A stretch of DNA of 64,000 nucleotides from Beaufortia kweichowensis. Taxonomy: Eukaryota; Chordata; Actinopteri; Cypriniformes; Gastromyzontidae. The stretch's first letter is position 1, and each line of letters begins with the position of its first letter. Shown piece after piece: positions 47,315-61,300 of the stretch. The stretch lies in the NCBI GenBank assembly GCA_019155185.1, contig CM032795.1, positions 9,837,795 through 9,901,794 of the forward strand. Reading direction: 5' to 3'. The translations under genes were made by a program, and so were the position numbers. The notes below the pieces were generated by a model. It searched no databases and was not told the DNA's origin. It saw only the letters and a program-made list of their open reading frames with translations.

Positions 47315-50300
47315 CGTGTTAAAACAATCCCACAAATGTAGAAATTACTTAAATACAGCAGTGTGAGAAGTCAACCTTTCTAATTAAAAGCGAGTACAAA
47401 ACTAATAATTTTGGAAAAAACAGGAATCTCAGAGCTCACCATATGACTGTCTTTCCTCACATACAATTTGATTGATATGTCGAGCACCCCATCCTCAGAC
47501 TCCTTCCACATTTCAATTTGCTGCAAAAAACATATAACTTCCCATAAATCTCAAAGGTCACAATTCATTGAGTCATTGAGTAATGACACAATTCTGAAGG
47601 ATAAATGATTGTGCGTGAGACTCTGTTTCTGTATAACTGTGCATTATTTTAACACCATCACACTGACATAGGAAAACCCACCTGGGTCATAGTATATGGC
47701 ACCTCCTTAGGAAGATGCTGTAGAAGTTTCTCTCTGATAGTGTTAAGACAGACATCCTCAGGACTTTGATCTGTCAATACTTCACTGTGGTACTGCCATT
47801 GGCCAGGCTTTGCACCTTGAAACAGGTAACTCTATGGCACAAATGGTCAAATATAGGATGAGGAATGATTGAAAGTTTACAACAAAACTCTAAAATGGTA
47901 ATGATTTAAGCAGAACTCCAAAGATACCCTTTAACAACTCCAAAATTATTTTCAATGTTTCAGTGTTATATTCTGCCATCTAAACAATGCTAATTACAGA
48001 TCACAGATGATAATTACAGATGATTTCAACTTTGAAAAACTGACAAAATTCTCAAATGTCGCTTCTAACCTTTATTGTTTCCACGTCTTCTCTGTCAACA
48101 GCACTTAACATGAACACATCTTTGAAATGTGGCCACCCGCTGCAGTTCCTCAGAGCCTTCAGCTCTTCTCTGCTCAGTTGGTTTTTGATTTGACCCTCTT
48201 GACATGATTCCTTCTCCACGTTTTCAGAATTTGGTTCATCAGCGTGTCCGCTGTGAGGTTTGTCTAATTTACGATTTGACTTCACTGCGCCTCGAATTCT
48301 GATCTTCTTTCCATTAACCACCCCTTCGGTCAGCTGAGCCGCGATGTCTAACAGCAACATTTTCCTCTTTAGTAGGTCCACCTGTGCAAAACAACCACAG
48401 AATTTTTTTGTTTATTTCTGTACAAGCCTATAATTCTATCATTCTAACCGGGACAGATCAATTCAAAACGACATGTCTAATACCTTATTGAGGACTAGTA
48501 TAGCAGGCACATTTGGATTAAGGGTCAGACACTTCAGTACTTCAAAGTCCAGCTTGCTGCGGGTCCATTTATCAGACACATCAACCAATACCACAACTAC
48601 AAATATACAGGAAAAAAGCTATGATGAACACTAAAGTCATCATAACACAATGTGAAGACATGTCAGAAAGCGTGGAGGCTGATGACTGTTACAAAAATAA
48701 CAAGATTAGAGATTTAAGCTACCTAGATCAGCTTCCTGCAGGGATGCAAACGGATCCACCACCAGTGATTCTTCCAGCTGGTGTCTGGTAATCACATGTC
48801 AAAACATTCACATTTATTTTAAGAGTAGATGCTTTACTATTAAGGTTAATAACAAAAAGGCATATATTTTGTTTTACCATGTTAAAAAAGAAAAATGGTA
48901 ACATAATTCATTTTAAAGATCAACTGTATACTTTCTGCACAACTACCATCACCAAATGAAAAATTGTTTTTAAAATAGGGTTACACAACCCCCATCAGTT
49001 ATAAGATGAACAAACTCGTGCCATTATAGAAAAATACTGAGCAGATGTTATTTTGTCACAATGCAGAGCGATGATATGCAAATGCAAAAAGTGGCAATGT
49101 TTATACTTTTCATAGAATTTAACGTATGTTTACATCACTTTATGTAGTGTAAAATTAAAAGTGTAAACAATTCACTTTTTAGAGTGGAGTCTCAATTTTT
49201 TGCTTTCTTTCTATATTTATTTCTTGTCTATATAGTGTTTTATGATAAACTACAGGGAGAGTCGTAACAGGCATTTTTTATAATGTTTATGGTTATGCAT
49301 GTGACAATAAAACTTAAACTAAACCAACCTTTTAGCTTTTATCGGGGTGGTGAAACCAGGGGTATCCAACAAAATCTAATAGAAAAGGTTCAGAAACATT
49401 ACTAAAAATAATTGAAACATGTAAAATTCCCAAAACAGATTATCTAAATATTTATTATTTAGGAGACAAATGAGCCATTTACAATTTGTGTGTCACCCTC
49501 TGTCAAAACACCAACGGCTCGTGATCTTGTCGTGTGCACTTTCTCTGACACGGCAAACAACTGTGGAAAAAATTTAATAGAACATGTTTATGACTGCATC
49601 TGTTGTGTATTAATAGCTTTATAACATATACACAATGTGGGATTTATTGTAATGCACATATAAACACCTTTCTGCCCAGCAGCTGGTTGGTCAGGGTAGA
49701 TTTGCCAGCATTCGGAGCGCCCACTATGGCCACTTTAAGACATCTGGGGCTCTCTGGTTGATCAGGATCTTTTAGCAGTAAGGAAAACTGCTGACCTGAG
49801 AGTAGAAAAACACACATTTTAACGACTAACCTATTGTATCGTAAATGTGTGTGAAGATAAGATTTAAACAGTTCAGTTTCGACATCTTATCGCTAATGCA
49901 GCAGACTGAAGCTTTGACAGGGGCCGGGCTGATACTGACCGCTGTCTGATGGGACAGGCTGATGATAGTGACCCTCGTTGGACACAACAGCTCTCCCCTT
50001 CTGTAATCTGTCTAAAAAAGCATCTGAGGACACCAAACGGGCCGAACAACAGTGAAAAAGAGATGTTCTGACGGCGAGTGCACGAACATCCGCACAACCT
50101 GTGAACCAGAAACAAAAAGGTAACAAAAAAGCACTTTTACGTCAGTTCGGTTTCATTTCTAGGTGGGAGTGTGCCATGACACAACACGTATAGCTTTAAA
50201 TTACACTTAACAAACATCAAAGACAATACATAGAAGGACAATAAAAAGATATAACTGTTTATTATATATATTCGATCAGCAGTGCGTGATATTTTCTGTC

Positions 50301-50412
50301 TAGTTGACGCACCTGTGCGCAATCGCAGCGCCGCATGTTCTGGAGCTGTCAGTCGGATCGTCGAAAATCGCAGGGATCTTCGTAAAAAGCTCTCGCACAG
50401 TCGTAAAGTCAT
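46957..50412 (-). CDS. eral1: ERAL1, mitochondrial Era-like GTPase
   Basis: Eleven minus-strand exons: 50412-50313, 50098-49940, 49795-49668, 49560-49483, 49375-49329, 48784-48723, 48596-48484, 48381-48070, 47831-47682, 47520-47440, 47079-46957; 450 aa (human about 437). In this family the protein binds the small mitochondrial rRNA near its 3' end and is needed for assembly of the small mitoribosomal subunit. The N-terminus MTLRLCESFLRRSLRFSTIR is Arg-rich and acid-free after Glu7, as in a mitochondrial presequence. P-loop GAPNAGKS at residues 112-119, the switch-I segment KVHTTRSRAVG, DTPG at 159-162, NKVD at 228-231 (split by intron 7), a vertebrate-type insert in exon 8, and a C-terminal KH domain with GPGG at 415-418. 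An upstream TTG four codons earlier is in frame but the ATG is preferred. Converges with the T-box gene's upstream side and diverges from the promoter-like islands to the right. Confidence 0.96.
47241..47319. repeat. (TG)n microsatellite
   Basis: About 28 TG units after a short (AT)n run, in the last intron but one of eral1 (between exons 10 and 11). Confidence 0.95.
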
Positions 50413-50620
50413 CGCTGAAATCAATCTGAGACGTTTTGCTTACATTATTCTTTTGCGCAAGGTTATCCACTCTCCATGTTTGTTTACGCGTGTGTTAAGG
50501 GCGCAGACATGTTGCTTCATTCGTGGGGTGAAGTGATCAAGCTATAAGTTACACATTACTGCCATCTGCTGCACAGGCGCCACTATGACCGCGTGTGCCT
50601 ACTTTAATCGCTTTATTTAC

Positions 50621-50680
50621 CTTTACATTTCATTTAGCGGATGCTTTTATCCAAAGCGACTAAAAAGCATTTAATATTTT
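50621..50680. mobile_element. L2/SINE tail fragment
   Basis: 'ggatgcttttatccaaagcg' with 'tttacattt' before it is the tail shared by L2 LINEs and SINEs in fish. It stands ~200 bases upstream of the eral1 start. Confidence 0.65.
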
Positions 50681-53600
50681 GTAAATTAGCAAAGTATAAG
50701 TGCAGTTTACAAAGCTATGTCATATACAGGACTAAAGGTGAAGCTAGGGTAACTTTTTAGTAAAGCCACATGAAATTCACACAATCTTGATACCATAAGT
50801 TTCAAATGGGATTTAAATGAAAGTGTTCGAAACTACACATTTCACATGTGTTTGCACATGTGAAAATCCTAAATTTTTTCTGTAGTGATAAAATTAATTA
50901 AAGATTAATGAACAGAGGGGCAAAGATTAATTACAAGAAAGATGGAGATGAAATTAGTCCGGTGAATGCGTAACAGATATTTGAATAAAACTGGAAGGAG
51001 TTCATATTCGCTTAATCCAAATCTTTTTATCCGCATTAAATTCATATGTTAATCTCAAAGATCAAAAATGTAGCCTACAGTATAATATGAAAGAGCCAGA
51101 TTTACTGAATCAATGTTACATAAGGTAGTTTTGTGTTAATAGGAGGCTTTCAGGACTAGAGAGCTGACAATATTATCACTAACAGGAGCCACTGAGGTTG
51201 TGTGTGTGTTGTTTTCATCTGCTCAGGTATCAGTGGGAACAGATGTGTTTTTCCATCTCCCATCAAAAGCTGGTCCACCAGGAGTAGCACAGAACGGAAA
51301 AACACTTCCACTGGGAAAAAGGAAGGATATCAGTTGGCTTACAATCTGTCATCATATTAGCTCAGAGGCACAGAAATGCTTTTACGAAAGCCAGCACAAT
51401 CAGGATGCAAGGAAAATGCTGCTTTTAACTGAAGGAGCTCTTTAAGTTCAATGAGCAGACATAAATAATGCCCTCATAAGACCTCTAATTTTAAGCATTG
51501 GGGAAAAACATGCAGAATCTAAAATGTAAATGCTTTCAAAAATTTTAATTATTGACAAATCCTACACCGAAATAGATTTGTTAAAGCACAGATGAAGTAT
51601 TTGTAAGCAATAGGATACTTAAGGCTGTGCTTTATCATGAATAAAACCAGGCTTTTAAACTATCAGAATCAACTGGAACTAACCGTTTTTTTAAATAGCT
51701 ATAATTTAATATTATAACTTGGGGTAAATATGTACTAGCTTTGCATTGCTAAGGTGTGATTTGCCCATTCTTGCAGTGTGCTGCAATTTTCAAATAGTAC
51801 CACAAATTCAGGGTATTATCTAGGACACACTGTTCTTGCCAGATTATTAAAAAGATTTCTAGTCCTACGATTTGTTACTCTTTGTGCCTTGTCCCATAAG
51901 TCTCCTTTTTTGCTTAAGCTTTGTAAAGATGACGTTTTCTGTGGAGTTTCTGTGGGATTTGTTAGTCTTCCACTTTTGATTACTGGCAATTTTAGCACTA
52001 AATTCTAAAAATACTCTTTAGTATGCATTTAACAAAGGATCTTAAAGTATACAGCATAATTATTGATCCTGTAATTTTGTGGTTTTTATTCAATAAGAAA
52101 GCTACGCAACACAAGACCTCAATACATTTTTGTGCTTAGAAATAAAAATATCACAGACAGAATGAATTTTTCTCATTTTCTTGAAGTTATTCTTACTCTA
52201 AAGGAAGCACTCAGATAAAAGCAAATATCTTTACAGAAGCTGACTGAAATAGCCAGTTCTGTGGTTTTGCTATAACTTGTGCTCACCTGCATGGTTTAAT
52301 TTGCATGCCAATATACGTCAAAATGAAGAAGCTGTTCCCAGATCAGCATAAAGTAAAATGACAACCTCATTCCAGGGTTGTTTTTGCTGCTGTGTCCTTA
52401 TTGTTAAGGAGCTGTGGGTGCTGAATAACGGCTGTCATGTCAAATATTTCACTAGGTCTCTGCTTGTCTTGTGCAGTGAGAGACGGATACACACACATTT
52501 AGAAATGTCCCGCAGTTACAGCACAGCATCAGCACAGTATTTCGACCTTTCTGCAGGCAAGGAGGATAACAAAGCCGAGGAGATGTTAAGTGTAAGACAG
52601 GCGTGTGACAGGAGCTCGCTGAGCCACGCTGGGTGGATGTTACTCAGGCAGAGACGCAGCTCCAACTTGCTCAGCCATTACACATGATTGCAGCACACCA
52701 CACAAAGGCACACAGCTGGGGCATCCTGTGTCACAGCCTCATCAAAATGCTTTCGGGAGGATCATTTTAAAAGCACCCAGAGGTCATATTTTCCGGCCCC
52801 GATTTAAAGTTCTTTCTCTGATTATTGCGAAATTGAGGGGAGGGGTACGTATTCTATCAAGATTTTGCAATCAATACAACTTGTCTGTGAAGTAGATCAA
52901 TAATGCATCTCTTTTGAAAATGTCAATCATGTCAGAGTTGAGTATAAAAAGTGTAATTAGGACCACCGTTCCTCAACATCCAGCCTTGACATCTTTCAGG
53001 GCCAAAGAAAGACGCCATTCCGCGTCATTAACGTCGTATTATTGTGTGATGAAACCCACTGCTGAGCACTTCCCCTCAGCTGCCTGAGGCTCCATGGGTG
53101 CAAAAATGAGTTTTTGTACAGAACAGCCGTCTTATCCGTAATAATTCTAGGATAAAATGTCTCAAGCCACACAATAAAAGCTTGGTCTGTGGCAGGCTCA
53201 AGATGTCTATTTCTTATTCCTTTGCACATAATAGCTTTTCTTTTTGAGAAAGGCTTGTGACCCTGATATGATTTCGGAGCATGTTAATAGCCTGGCTTCA
53301 GCCAGCATTTTCTTATTTCTCAATGGCAGAGATTAGATGCATTAGTCTTGATCACCACACAGTTCCGCCTGCTATGAATCACACAATGCTTGAGTAATGA
53401 TAATCACGACGATCAGTTTCAGGAAGGCATCTTGTTATATTCAAGATGTGTACTGTATGAGATGGTTCATTGCTCACACTAAGAGATAATAATTTGACAT
53501 GTCCAACACAAAACCATCACTTCAAAACTTTTAAGTTAATTCAATACAGATACATTGGTAAGACCTTTATAGTATATTTTTAAATCATTGGTAGGTTAAA

Positions 53601-55440
53601 TGTCTGTAAAGAATGTTTAGATAAGATCCATCCACATAAGATCCAGCCAAAATTCTATAATGCAATAGTGAAAAGGAATTAGAAGTGTTTTTCTCTTTTT
53701 GAAGTGCAGTTTATATAGTGAAGGATGAAGAATGTTAAAAACCCTAAATGGATGAAGAATTTTTGGAACAAAGAGGCTAATTCTGTTGTTGAGAAAAAAG
53801 CATGCATTCAAAGTCTTTGTTTGCTTACCTCTTTGGACTTTGGATCAGGAAATGTTCTGATCCCCAATTTTCTATAATTCTTTGGTTCCTATAAACGCTT
53901 TAGTTGTTTTCTTTATTTGGATGTATGCCCGGTTTATTGTTCATCCTAGAGATAATGATAAGTATGATTGCTTGGAAAACTAATAGAAGACCTTTTCACA
54001 ACAAGTCATATGTACTGTAAAAGTGATTGTACATACGGACTGTGGTTTGTCCAACCTCACTGATTGCCAATCAATAGGAAGCAATTCTGATAATGACAAC
54101 TATTGGTTATCCATGTAGTGAATTTGTTCTCTTATGCTAATGTGTTTTGAGTGTCATCACACAGGACGTGGAGCAGCAGTGTGCAGATGGAAAATGAGAT
54201 GTGCAAAATGTGGTGTGAACCAGCGCATTATAAATGTCAAGTGACTGATGGGCTCAGCTATTGTAACTGTGGAGGTTTCCATAGTGCAGCGTACGGAGCA
54301 TGTCAAGTACAATTGAAAGCTAGGATGTACAAAAATATACAAGCCATGGAAAGTTTCGTGTGTGGAGGCATGTGGGAACAGAAATGATGGGAGAGATATT
54401 TTGACAGGGTTTGTGTGGGATAGAGTTACAGGCTTTAATGTCATTGTGGTGCAGCCATCAGTCTTCTGCAATAGCGAAATTGTTAGTGATGAAAACAAAG
54501 ATCATATTGATTACGATACCTTTTGTTTACTTAGAGTAGATCCATTAAAAGTCAAATCTTCCAGTGTTCCAACTGGCATATAAAATGCAATATTTTATGG
54601 AATAATGAGTATAGTTAAGTGATTTAATGAAATTTATTGAAAAATAAGATTTAAGTATTTGGGGAACATCGGCAACTCATTGAGGCTTATATAAGAAGAA
54701 TAAAAAAAAATCAGCAGATTGAAGACTTATTCAAATCAATCTTTATACTTTATATACTTTCTTTATGGACCTTGCTTTGTTCACAGGGGCATTGTCATAA
54801 TAGAACTCTAAAAGTGTGTTGCATTCTACTAAAAATATGCATGTATGTAAAATATGTAAAAATAATATTTTATGTTTGATTTTACTCTTCCTTTTATTTA
54901 TAAATGGGTGTCCACATATTCGGACATGTAGTATGGCCTACACCCTAAAACTTAGTAAAACCTATAAAAGGCCACATATCATAGCTGTGGAAAAGTAGCA
55001 ATTATAGGTTACATTTATGGAAATAAGTTTCATAAGTTTCAATGCCTTTTGAATTGTTTGAAAATGAACTTTACAGAATTTTAGAAAATGTTCAACATGA
55101 AAAGTACAGGATAATTTTTTAAAGAAAATATATATACTATAGATTTCCTTATTTCAATAATATGAGTGTTTATTTTGGCATAATGTTTCTCTCAACTTTC
55201 TCAACTTGAATTTAGCTCCTCCAACAAAGGCAGCGTTACTTGTCCTTTCACTTTCGTTATCAAAACAATTGATTTATTTAAGCTCAACAACACAAACACA
55301 AAGACAAAGTGTTTGTCCCAAAATATGTGCGTCAACGTTTTACAAGTTTACAAAATTACAGTGTGCCATGCTCCATAATGTATCTTGATCACACGTCTGT
55401 CCGGTAGGTGTCAGTATACACGTTTATTCGCGTCCCGCCA
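50681..55440. other. Intergenic, eral1 to first promoter-like island
   Basis: Several short ORFs (for example 109 codons at 52,358-52,687) without a recognisable domain or splice context. The stretch 52,350-53,400 is less AT-rich and more complex than its surroundings and could hold conserved non-coding elements, but I cannot show that. No transposon recognised. Confidence 0.35.
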
Positions 55441-55454
55441 CAAATTAACGAACA

Positions 55455-55656
55455 AGAAGACTTCCGGCAAAATGGCGACTACAGTACATTGACTTTCGGA
55501 CTTGTCACAAATTTCGATTTGATTTAGTTCCCTTCGCTTTTTTTTATACTCATCTTTGTAATGTTAAACCATTTTAAACGTAGATGTCTGTTTGTGAAAT
55601 ATACTTATACGCTTCGAAACGTTTTCCTTGGAATAAAAATAAAAAATACCGTGAGT
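55455..55656 (+). promoter_or_regulatory. Promoter-like island 1 with splice donor
   Basis: CTTCCGG (55461-55467, an ETS site read on the minus strand) next to AAAATGGCGAC (YY1-like) is the classic start region of TATA-less housekeeping promoters. The ATG in it encodes only MATTVH before a stop. A good donor, ACC|GTGAGT, follows at 55,651. Could be a non-coding first exon. Confidence 0.4.
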
Positions 55657-56639
55657 TTGCATGGTCTTTTCTTCGGATGATCTGGGTCATCACGGCTAAT
55701 CACGATTAACTCTTAAATGAGGTAAATAAAAGAAAATAAATACAATTCCTACCACTTAGTTTCACAATACATTTGGTTATACATCTACCAAGTTTTTACC
55801 TACAAGATTAGAGAGTACAGCAGAGCTCCACGATGTCCCATCTGCATCTAATTTAATCATGTGATTATCACAGAATGTAATATTTCTCCAGGCGGGTTCG
55901 CTTTGTGAACCCTAATTCCATAACCTGCCACTGTTTATTGCTTAGCAACTGGTTTTCAATTCTCATATTTTTTAAATAGAATATCAAGTTTTACATGCAT
56001 AGCTAAACTTGTGGGTTATTTTTTGTAAATGTCTGCACCGTGTTCTGTTATCTTTATTATTTTTATATTTTGTGTGCATTATAGTCCTTATCAGGATTTT
56101 TTTGTATTGTTTATATCATTAACAACATGCTTCTGTATAGCAGTGTAAAGATGATGAATGTAATAATAAATATTTTTATAGTGGGTTTGGGGATTTATCC
56201 TGCTACGCAGAAATATGAATTGATGTAATATTAAATTACACCAATAAATGGCTAACTGGGCGTTGGATATTTTATTAAATTGATAAACCTTTTAGTTTTT
56301 TTAAATAAGTTAACATAAGTTCATAAATTCTTACGTCATATATATGTCCTATTTAAGTGGGAATGGTGAAAGTTCTTTAATAGAGTGTAAGTAGGTTGGT
56401 AGAAAAAATTTAGTTGTCATTGGTTGTAGTGTAAAGTAATTTACTTCGTCTACCCAGATGACAGCTGACCAAACAATATCCTTTTACAGATCATTGCTTA
56501 ATTGCTATAAAACGTATTGGTGTCTTGTGCACGCTTTACGAATGCTTACTGTGTGTACGCTTTATACTTACATTCTCCAAGATTCTGCGTTTTGAACTTG
56601 TAAATAAAAACGATTGGACTGCAGCCATCGTCTGTGACG

Positions 56640-56808
56640 CGAGCGCTTTCGCGCATGCGCCGGAAGTTGATGCCGCAGACAGCAACACTGATTCGGCAAC
56701 GCAGAGCAACAACACTAGAAAAAAAATTCAAAACACTGTATCCAAATAATACTTATCCATTATGATGTTTTGAGCAATGCATATTGCCATGATCCACGAA
56801 GAGTAAGT
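56640..56808 (+). promoter_or_regulatory. Promoter-like island 2 with splice donor
   Basis: The NRF-1 palindrome GCGCATGCGC (56651-56660) runs directly into the ETS site CCGGAAGT (56660-56667). A strong donor, GA|GTAAGT, is at 56,803. Just before it ATGCATATTGCCATGATCC opens a short frame (MHIAMIHE) reaching the donor, so the exon could be coding, but I do not recognise it. Confidence 0.45.
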
Positions 56809-57950
56809 ATAACGTTTGAATGATACCACTGTACTGATCTGTGCTCGATTGTTCACCATTCATTCTATTCCATCTTTAGCTTTAGGAAACAACAAAGGAG
56901 TCAGCTCTTAATTTCATTCACTGTGAAAACGAGGCTGCCTAAAAGAGGCATGCTTTGGGATACACAACATTCACATTAGTGCTTGTTAAACAATTGTAAA
57001 TATATCGATAAGCGTTTGTTGAAAATAATGCGAAATGCATATTATTTTATTTCTCTAAATGTTTGTTGTAGACTTGCTGTATGCTGAATTATCACGAATG
57101 CACGTGCAGCCAACTATAGCAGACGCGCCTTTTAAATGCGGTTTTTTATTTAAGAAGTCTTTGTATTATTTCTGTTTTAAATGAATGTTTTCTCAGTAAA
57201 TGTGTTTATAGACCAGAGAAAATATTTTAAGGGTAGGTTGTAGTATGATTACAGGGCCTGTGGTGACTTTAGCAGGAAGACTGCTGTGCACATGCAATGC
57301 AGAATTCGCATTAGATCCCCTCGAATAGAATTATATAAATTCATGGCAGTGACCTTTGCAGAATATCAAAGGCGTTGTCTCGAAATGTCACCGGGGATTT
57401 CTCCGACGAGAAGCAGTGCGGTGTTTGAAGCTGGAGGTTTTGACAGCCGACAGCAGATTGGTTGGTGGGTGGAAAGTTATAAAGTCGCATATCATTGAAG
57501 GGTTTATTGGTTTGTGGAGAATTGACTGCGATCCACATATATGCACGGCTCTGTGACGACGTTTTATTGGCCATTTGGATAGCAATGTACAGTTGCTCTC
57601 TCATAAATCTAGCTGTAGTTTGGCCAGGTGGAGTCGTTATAAAGCGTCTGAGTGTAAAGCAAAAGATACATTTACGTAATTGCACGTGACACAGGCCACC
57701 CATGCAGAAGTAATCATAGTTTACACTCATTTACAATTTGTGTTTGGAGTGTTTCACTTATTGCACCTGCTTCATTATACATTGCTCATTGTGTTTGCCT
57801 CGCAGTGTGTTTTTCTTAAAGTAAATCTCCTCAAAGCAAGGTTATTTGTCTTTTGCATGTGCACATGTTTATGAATAAATACGCTGTATGTTTCATACTC
57901 GCAGATTAATGCAGTTACAGATGAAAGGGGTCGGCAAGGTAACAAAGGGT

Positions 57951-58329
57951 TGACGTCATGCATCTCATCCGCCCGCATGACTTCCAATTCTAAATTCCGC
58001 CCCCTTTCCTATTCGAAATCCCTTTGATTGGTCAAGCGCGCTGCTCGACGCTTCCTAGTCTGAAAGAAAACCAATCGGAGAGCTTTTGGAAGGAGGCTTC
58101 CGTGTTGATGTAAAATAGTGGGCGGGGTTTGTTTGTGGAGAAGCAGTGCGATAGACGCTACTGCGTGAACCGCGACGCCAACGGATCGGTGTGGATCGGA
58201 GCTGTCCCTGTTGAATTGCCACTTTCTATCGCGGTCCAGGGGATTTTAAACATGCATTTCGGTCTTATGGATTGGTGTTAAATGTGTTCGATTTCAACGA
58301 ATGTCATCCGTAAATAACTGGACCCCGGG
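57951..58329 (+). promoter_or_regulatory. CpG-rich promoter and probable first exon
   Basis: CRE palindrome TGACGTCA (57951-57958), CCAAT boxes in both directions ('tttgattggtcaa' near 58,022 and 'aaccaatcgg' near 58,069), GC box GGGCGGGG (58120-58127), then a CG-rich stretch with stops in all frames ending at the donor CCCGGG|GTAAGA (58,329/58,330). This looks like a 5' UTR exon of a + strand gene. From recalled gene order beside ERAL1 the gene is probably fam222b, whose first exon is non-coding with a very long intron. No coding exon is in the window to prove it. Confidence 0.6.
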
Positions 58330-61300
58330 GTAAGACTAAAGGTTATGTGTGGCAGGGAAACCTGTCGTATTTTATTCTTGACCATATGTTGTGATCTCCG
58401 ACAGTGTTGCATGCTTTTATCAGAGGATTTCATGCAGTTAACCGACTCTTGGCAACACTCAGCTTTTCCAATCTGTTTAACTGACAAAAGGCGTTTCTGT
58501 CTTGCACGTTCAGAGCTTGTCATAGTCTACAAAACTTTAGCTTTAACAAACGTTTTGAGTTTGAAAAATAAAAACGATTACGCATACTTTTAAACGGAAC
58601 CTGAGGCATCGTTGTACATAACAAGGTTTAAATGGCAGACCTAAAATTATTGCCTTTGCGATTATAGGTATCATCTTGTTTCTGGAGGTTTATGTGGTTT
58701 TAACAGCACAGTTATGCTTTTTTGGTCATGTACTCCAACCATTCTTAAAAGCTCAATTACCTAACACTGTGAGAGTGTTTATTTGATTTACGTCTCCGGT
58801 ATCTTGTGCTCACTCAGTTAAACCCAGAGCTTGACATTAGTTACCCACAGAGTGCAGTTTTATATCATTGCGCTGTCTTCTGTCTGCCCTACATTTTCCA
58901 AAGGCTGGATAATTAAATTTCAGACTCCTATTTCCAGAGAAACACGGTCTCCTATTCTCAGTACAATTATCGAGCGTGGTGAAGGATCATTTTGACATCT
59001 GGGTGTAACGTTTCCCTTTTTCTATGAGAAGCTATTATGTGATTTGCCGTTCTGAATGGATCACGGGGGCAGTGGTTTCAAATATGCATGATTACTCATT
59101 GAAGAAAACATTTTCGCATATGCATCTGTGACTTTTCTCCAGGCACAGAGTCAGCAGGGCTTATTTAATGACTTTTTTGTTTAGGAATAACCTGTTTACA
59201 TTTGCTGTCCACTCATACCTCCTAATGTTTTCATCTGTTGTTATTAAACGGCAGTGCTGTCATGTCAATAGCAAATTTGTTGGGAATAACAGTGTGGTCA
59301 CAGTGTTAAAAGATCTCCAGGTGCTTAGTTTTGTAATGCATGGCAACCTGCTAATGCATTTGATAATTAACACATTCCTCTATTTGTGTGCATGGAGTGC
59401 ATGTGGCAGCATTCTCCTGTTAAGTGGTTTATGTTTAATTGACCTGCCTGGGCTTAAGCATGGACTTAATAAAGCAGGCTTAGTTTTGTGTGTTTGTCTT
59501 TGATGTTTTAACAAACTACTCCATGCTTCCAAAACACTTAGTTCACCCCAAAATAAAAATCTGCCATTTATTTGCCCTCAGGTTATTCAAAACCCGTATA
59601 TGACTATTTTTTCTGTGGAATACAAAAAAATGACATTTTTAAAGTAAGATTTAGTGTTCATACAATGGAATTAAATGGGGGCCAATGTTGTTTGCCTACC
59701 AACGTTCTCCAAAATGTGTCTTATGTTCTGCACAGGAAATCAAAGTGATACAGGTTTGGTGTAACATGATGATAAATAAATGTTTGAAATGAGGATTTTC
59801 TTTTTTGGGTGTCTGTCTATAAATCCTTTTAGAAGCTAATCATTTGTGTGTAGTTTCACCATTAGGGATGAAGTTGAGAGCAGTCTGCCAATCATGGTAA
59901 CCTGTTCTTTATGAACATCATAAATCCATTCCAAGAAGAAAATTTGTTTCCATACCTGGCTGCTTTTAAAAAGTAGAGAAAGATAGTAAACTTTGACTGT
60001 GTTATTTGACTGTGCTATTGTCATTAATCATATGCTTGTAGGTTGTAACGTGTGTGTGTGTATATGTATAAAGATGTAAACTTGAGGAAAATGTCAACAG
60101 TATGTCTTGCACCTTTATATACGTTTTATATACTTGTACTTATATGGGATCATGTCCTTTCCCCATCAAGCTCAGAGACATGTTGTAAGTACTGGTAGTA
60201 GTTGCTGAGAGGGACATAGACCGACAATCTTGTGATTTTGGAGATCACTTGAGTGAGCTCCAAGTGGACAGATTTCTCAGCTGAGGGACGAGCAATCACA
60301 GCTTGTGAGTCAACTGATGACAAATTACTGTGTAAGTGATGGAGAGGAACCAGAGTTGCAGAAGTGAAGATGTGATGAGGTGAATTAATGGACTGTGTGT
60401 TTATCTGAACTAGAATGTGTTTGTTTGGGTTTATTTTAACACATTAATATTATGCAGTTATGCACGATTTTCAAACATGTAATACTAATCTTCAGTAGGA
60501 TTTTATCTGCTTGCAAATAAACTGACCTTTTGTGCTTATTTAAAAGCCTTGCTTTTAAAAAATGTACTATATTGCTGCTAAAACAGTTTGCCGTTAAATG
60601 CCAAATGAAAAAAGTTACCCTCTAAAAACCCTCTTAATGTTACTCTCCCCCATGTGGATTAGGCTATAAAACATTTGATTTGGCTTGCAAGAAAGTCTGA
60701 TTGAGCTTTCCGCTCAGCTCGCATATCCAGCTTGCGTGTGTTTGTGGTGCACATGCACATTTGCACAGCTGTTTCCCACTGCTTGCCAGTTGGAGAAAAA
60801 TACATGTACACTGCTTCTGTGTCTCTCCTCTTTTCCCACCTATTGAGAGAGAGAGAGTTAAACACCCAGCTGTTAAATCAGGCCACACACACACTTTTTC
60901 TAATTCTCAACATCTTTAGTTACACAAGGACCATAAACCCTCACTGCTGTCTCTATCTTTCTGTCGCTTTAACAGACCAAATTTCTCTTTCTCTCTCGCC
61001 TAAAGCAAGTTACTGGCCTGACTCATAAAATCTCTTTGTGCGGAGGTGCACACTTTAAGGACTGGAGAGATCAGCTGAGAAAGACACTCAGATAAGCCTA
61101 TTAGATGTCAATGAGGAGCTTTATGTCAGTGAAGCCTACTGAGCTAAATGTGTTTACTAAACCCCCGGGTTGGCTTATGGAGCCCCGGTGATCGGTATGT
61201 TCAGTGGTTTTGTGTGCATACAGATTCTGTCTGTTCTCTAGCTAGTTGTAACTGTTTGGATTTGGGCTCTGATATGGGATGGTATGTGTGTAAGAGCCTC

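Noticed and set aside
52358..52687. 109-codon + strand ORF as a small protein gene
   Set aside because: Cys-rich start followed by unstructured sequence, no signal of splicing, promoter or family; likely chance.
55472..55492. ATG with MATTVH reading as a gene start
   Set aside because: Stops after six codons; better explained as the YY1-like AAAATGGCG motif of a promoter.
57341..57730. 129-codon minus-strand ORF near the CpG islands
   Set aside because: Overlapped by other frames of similar size on both strands, with no domain or splice support.
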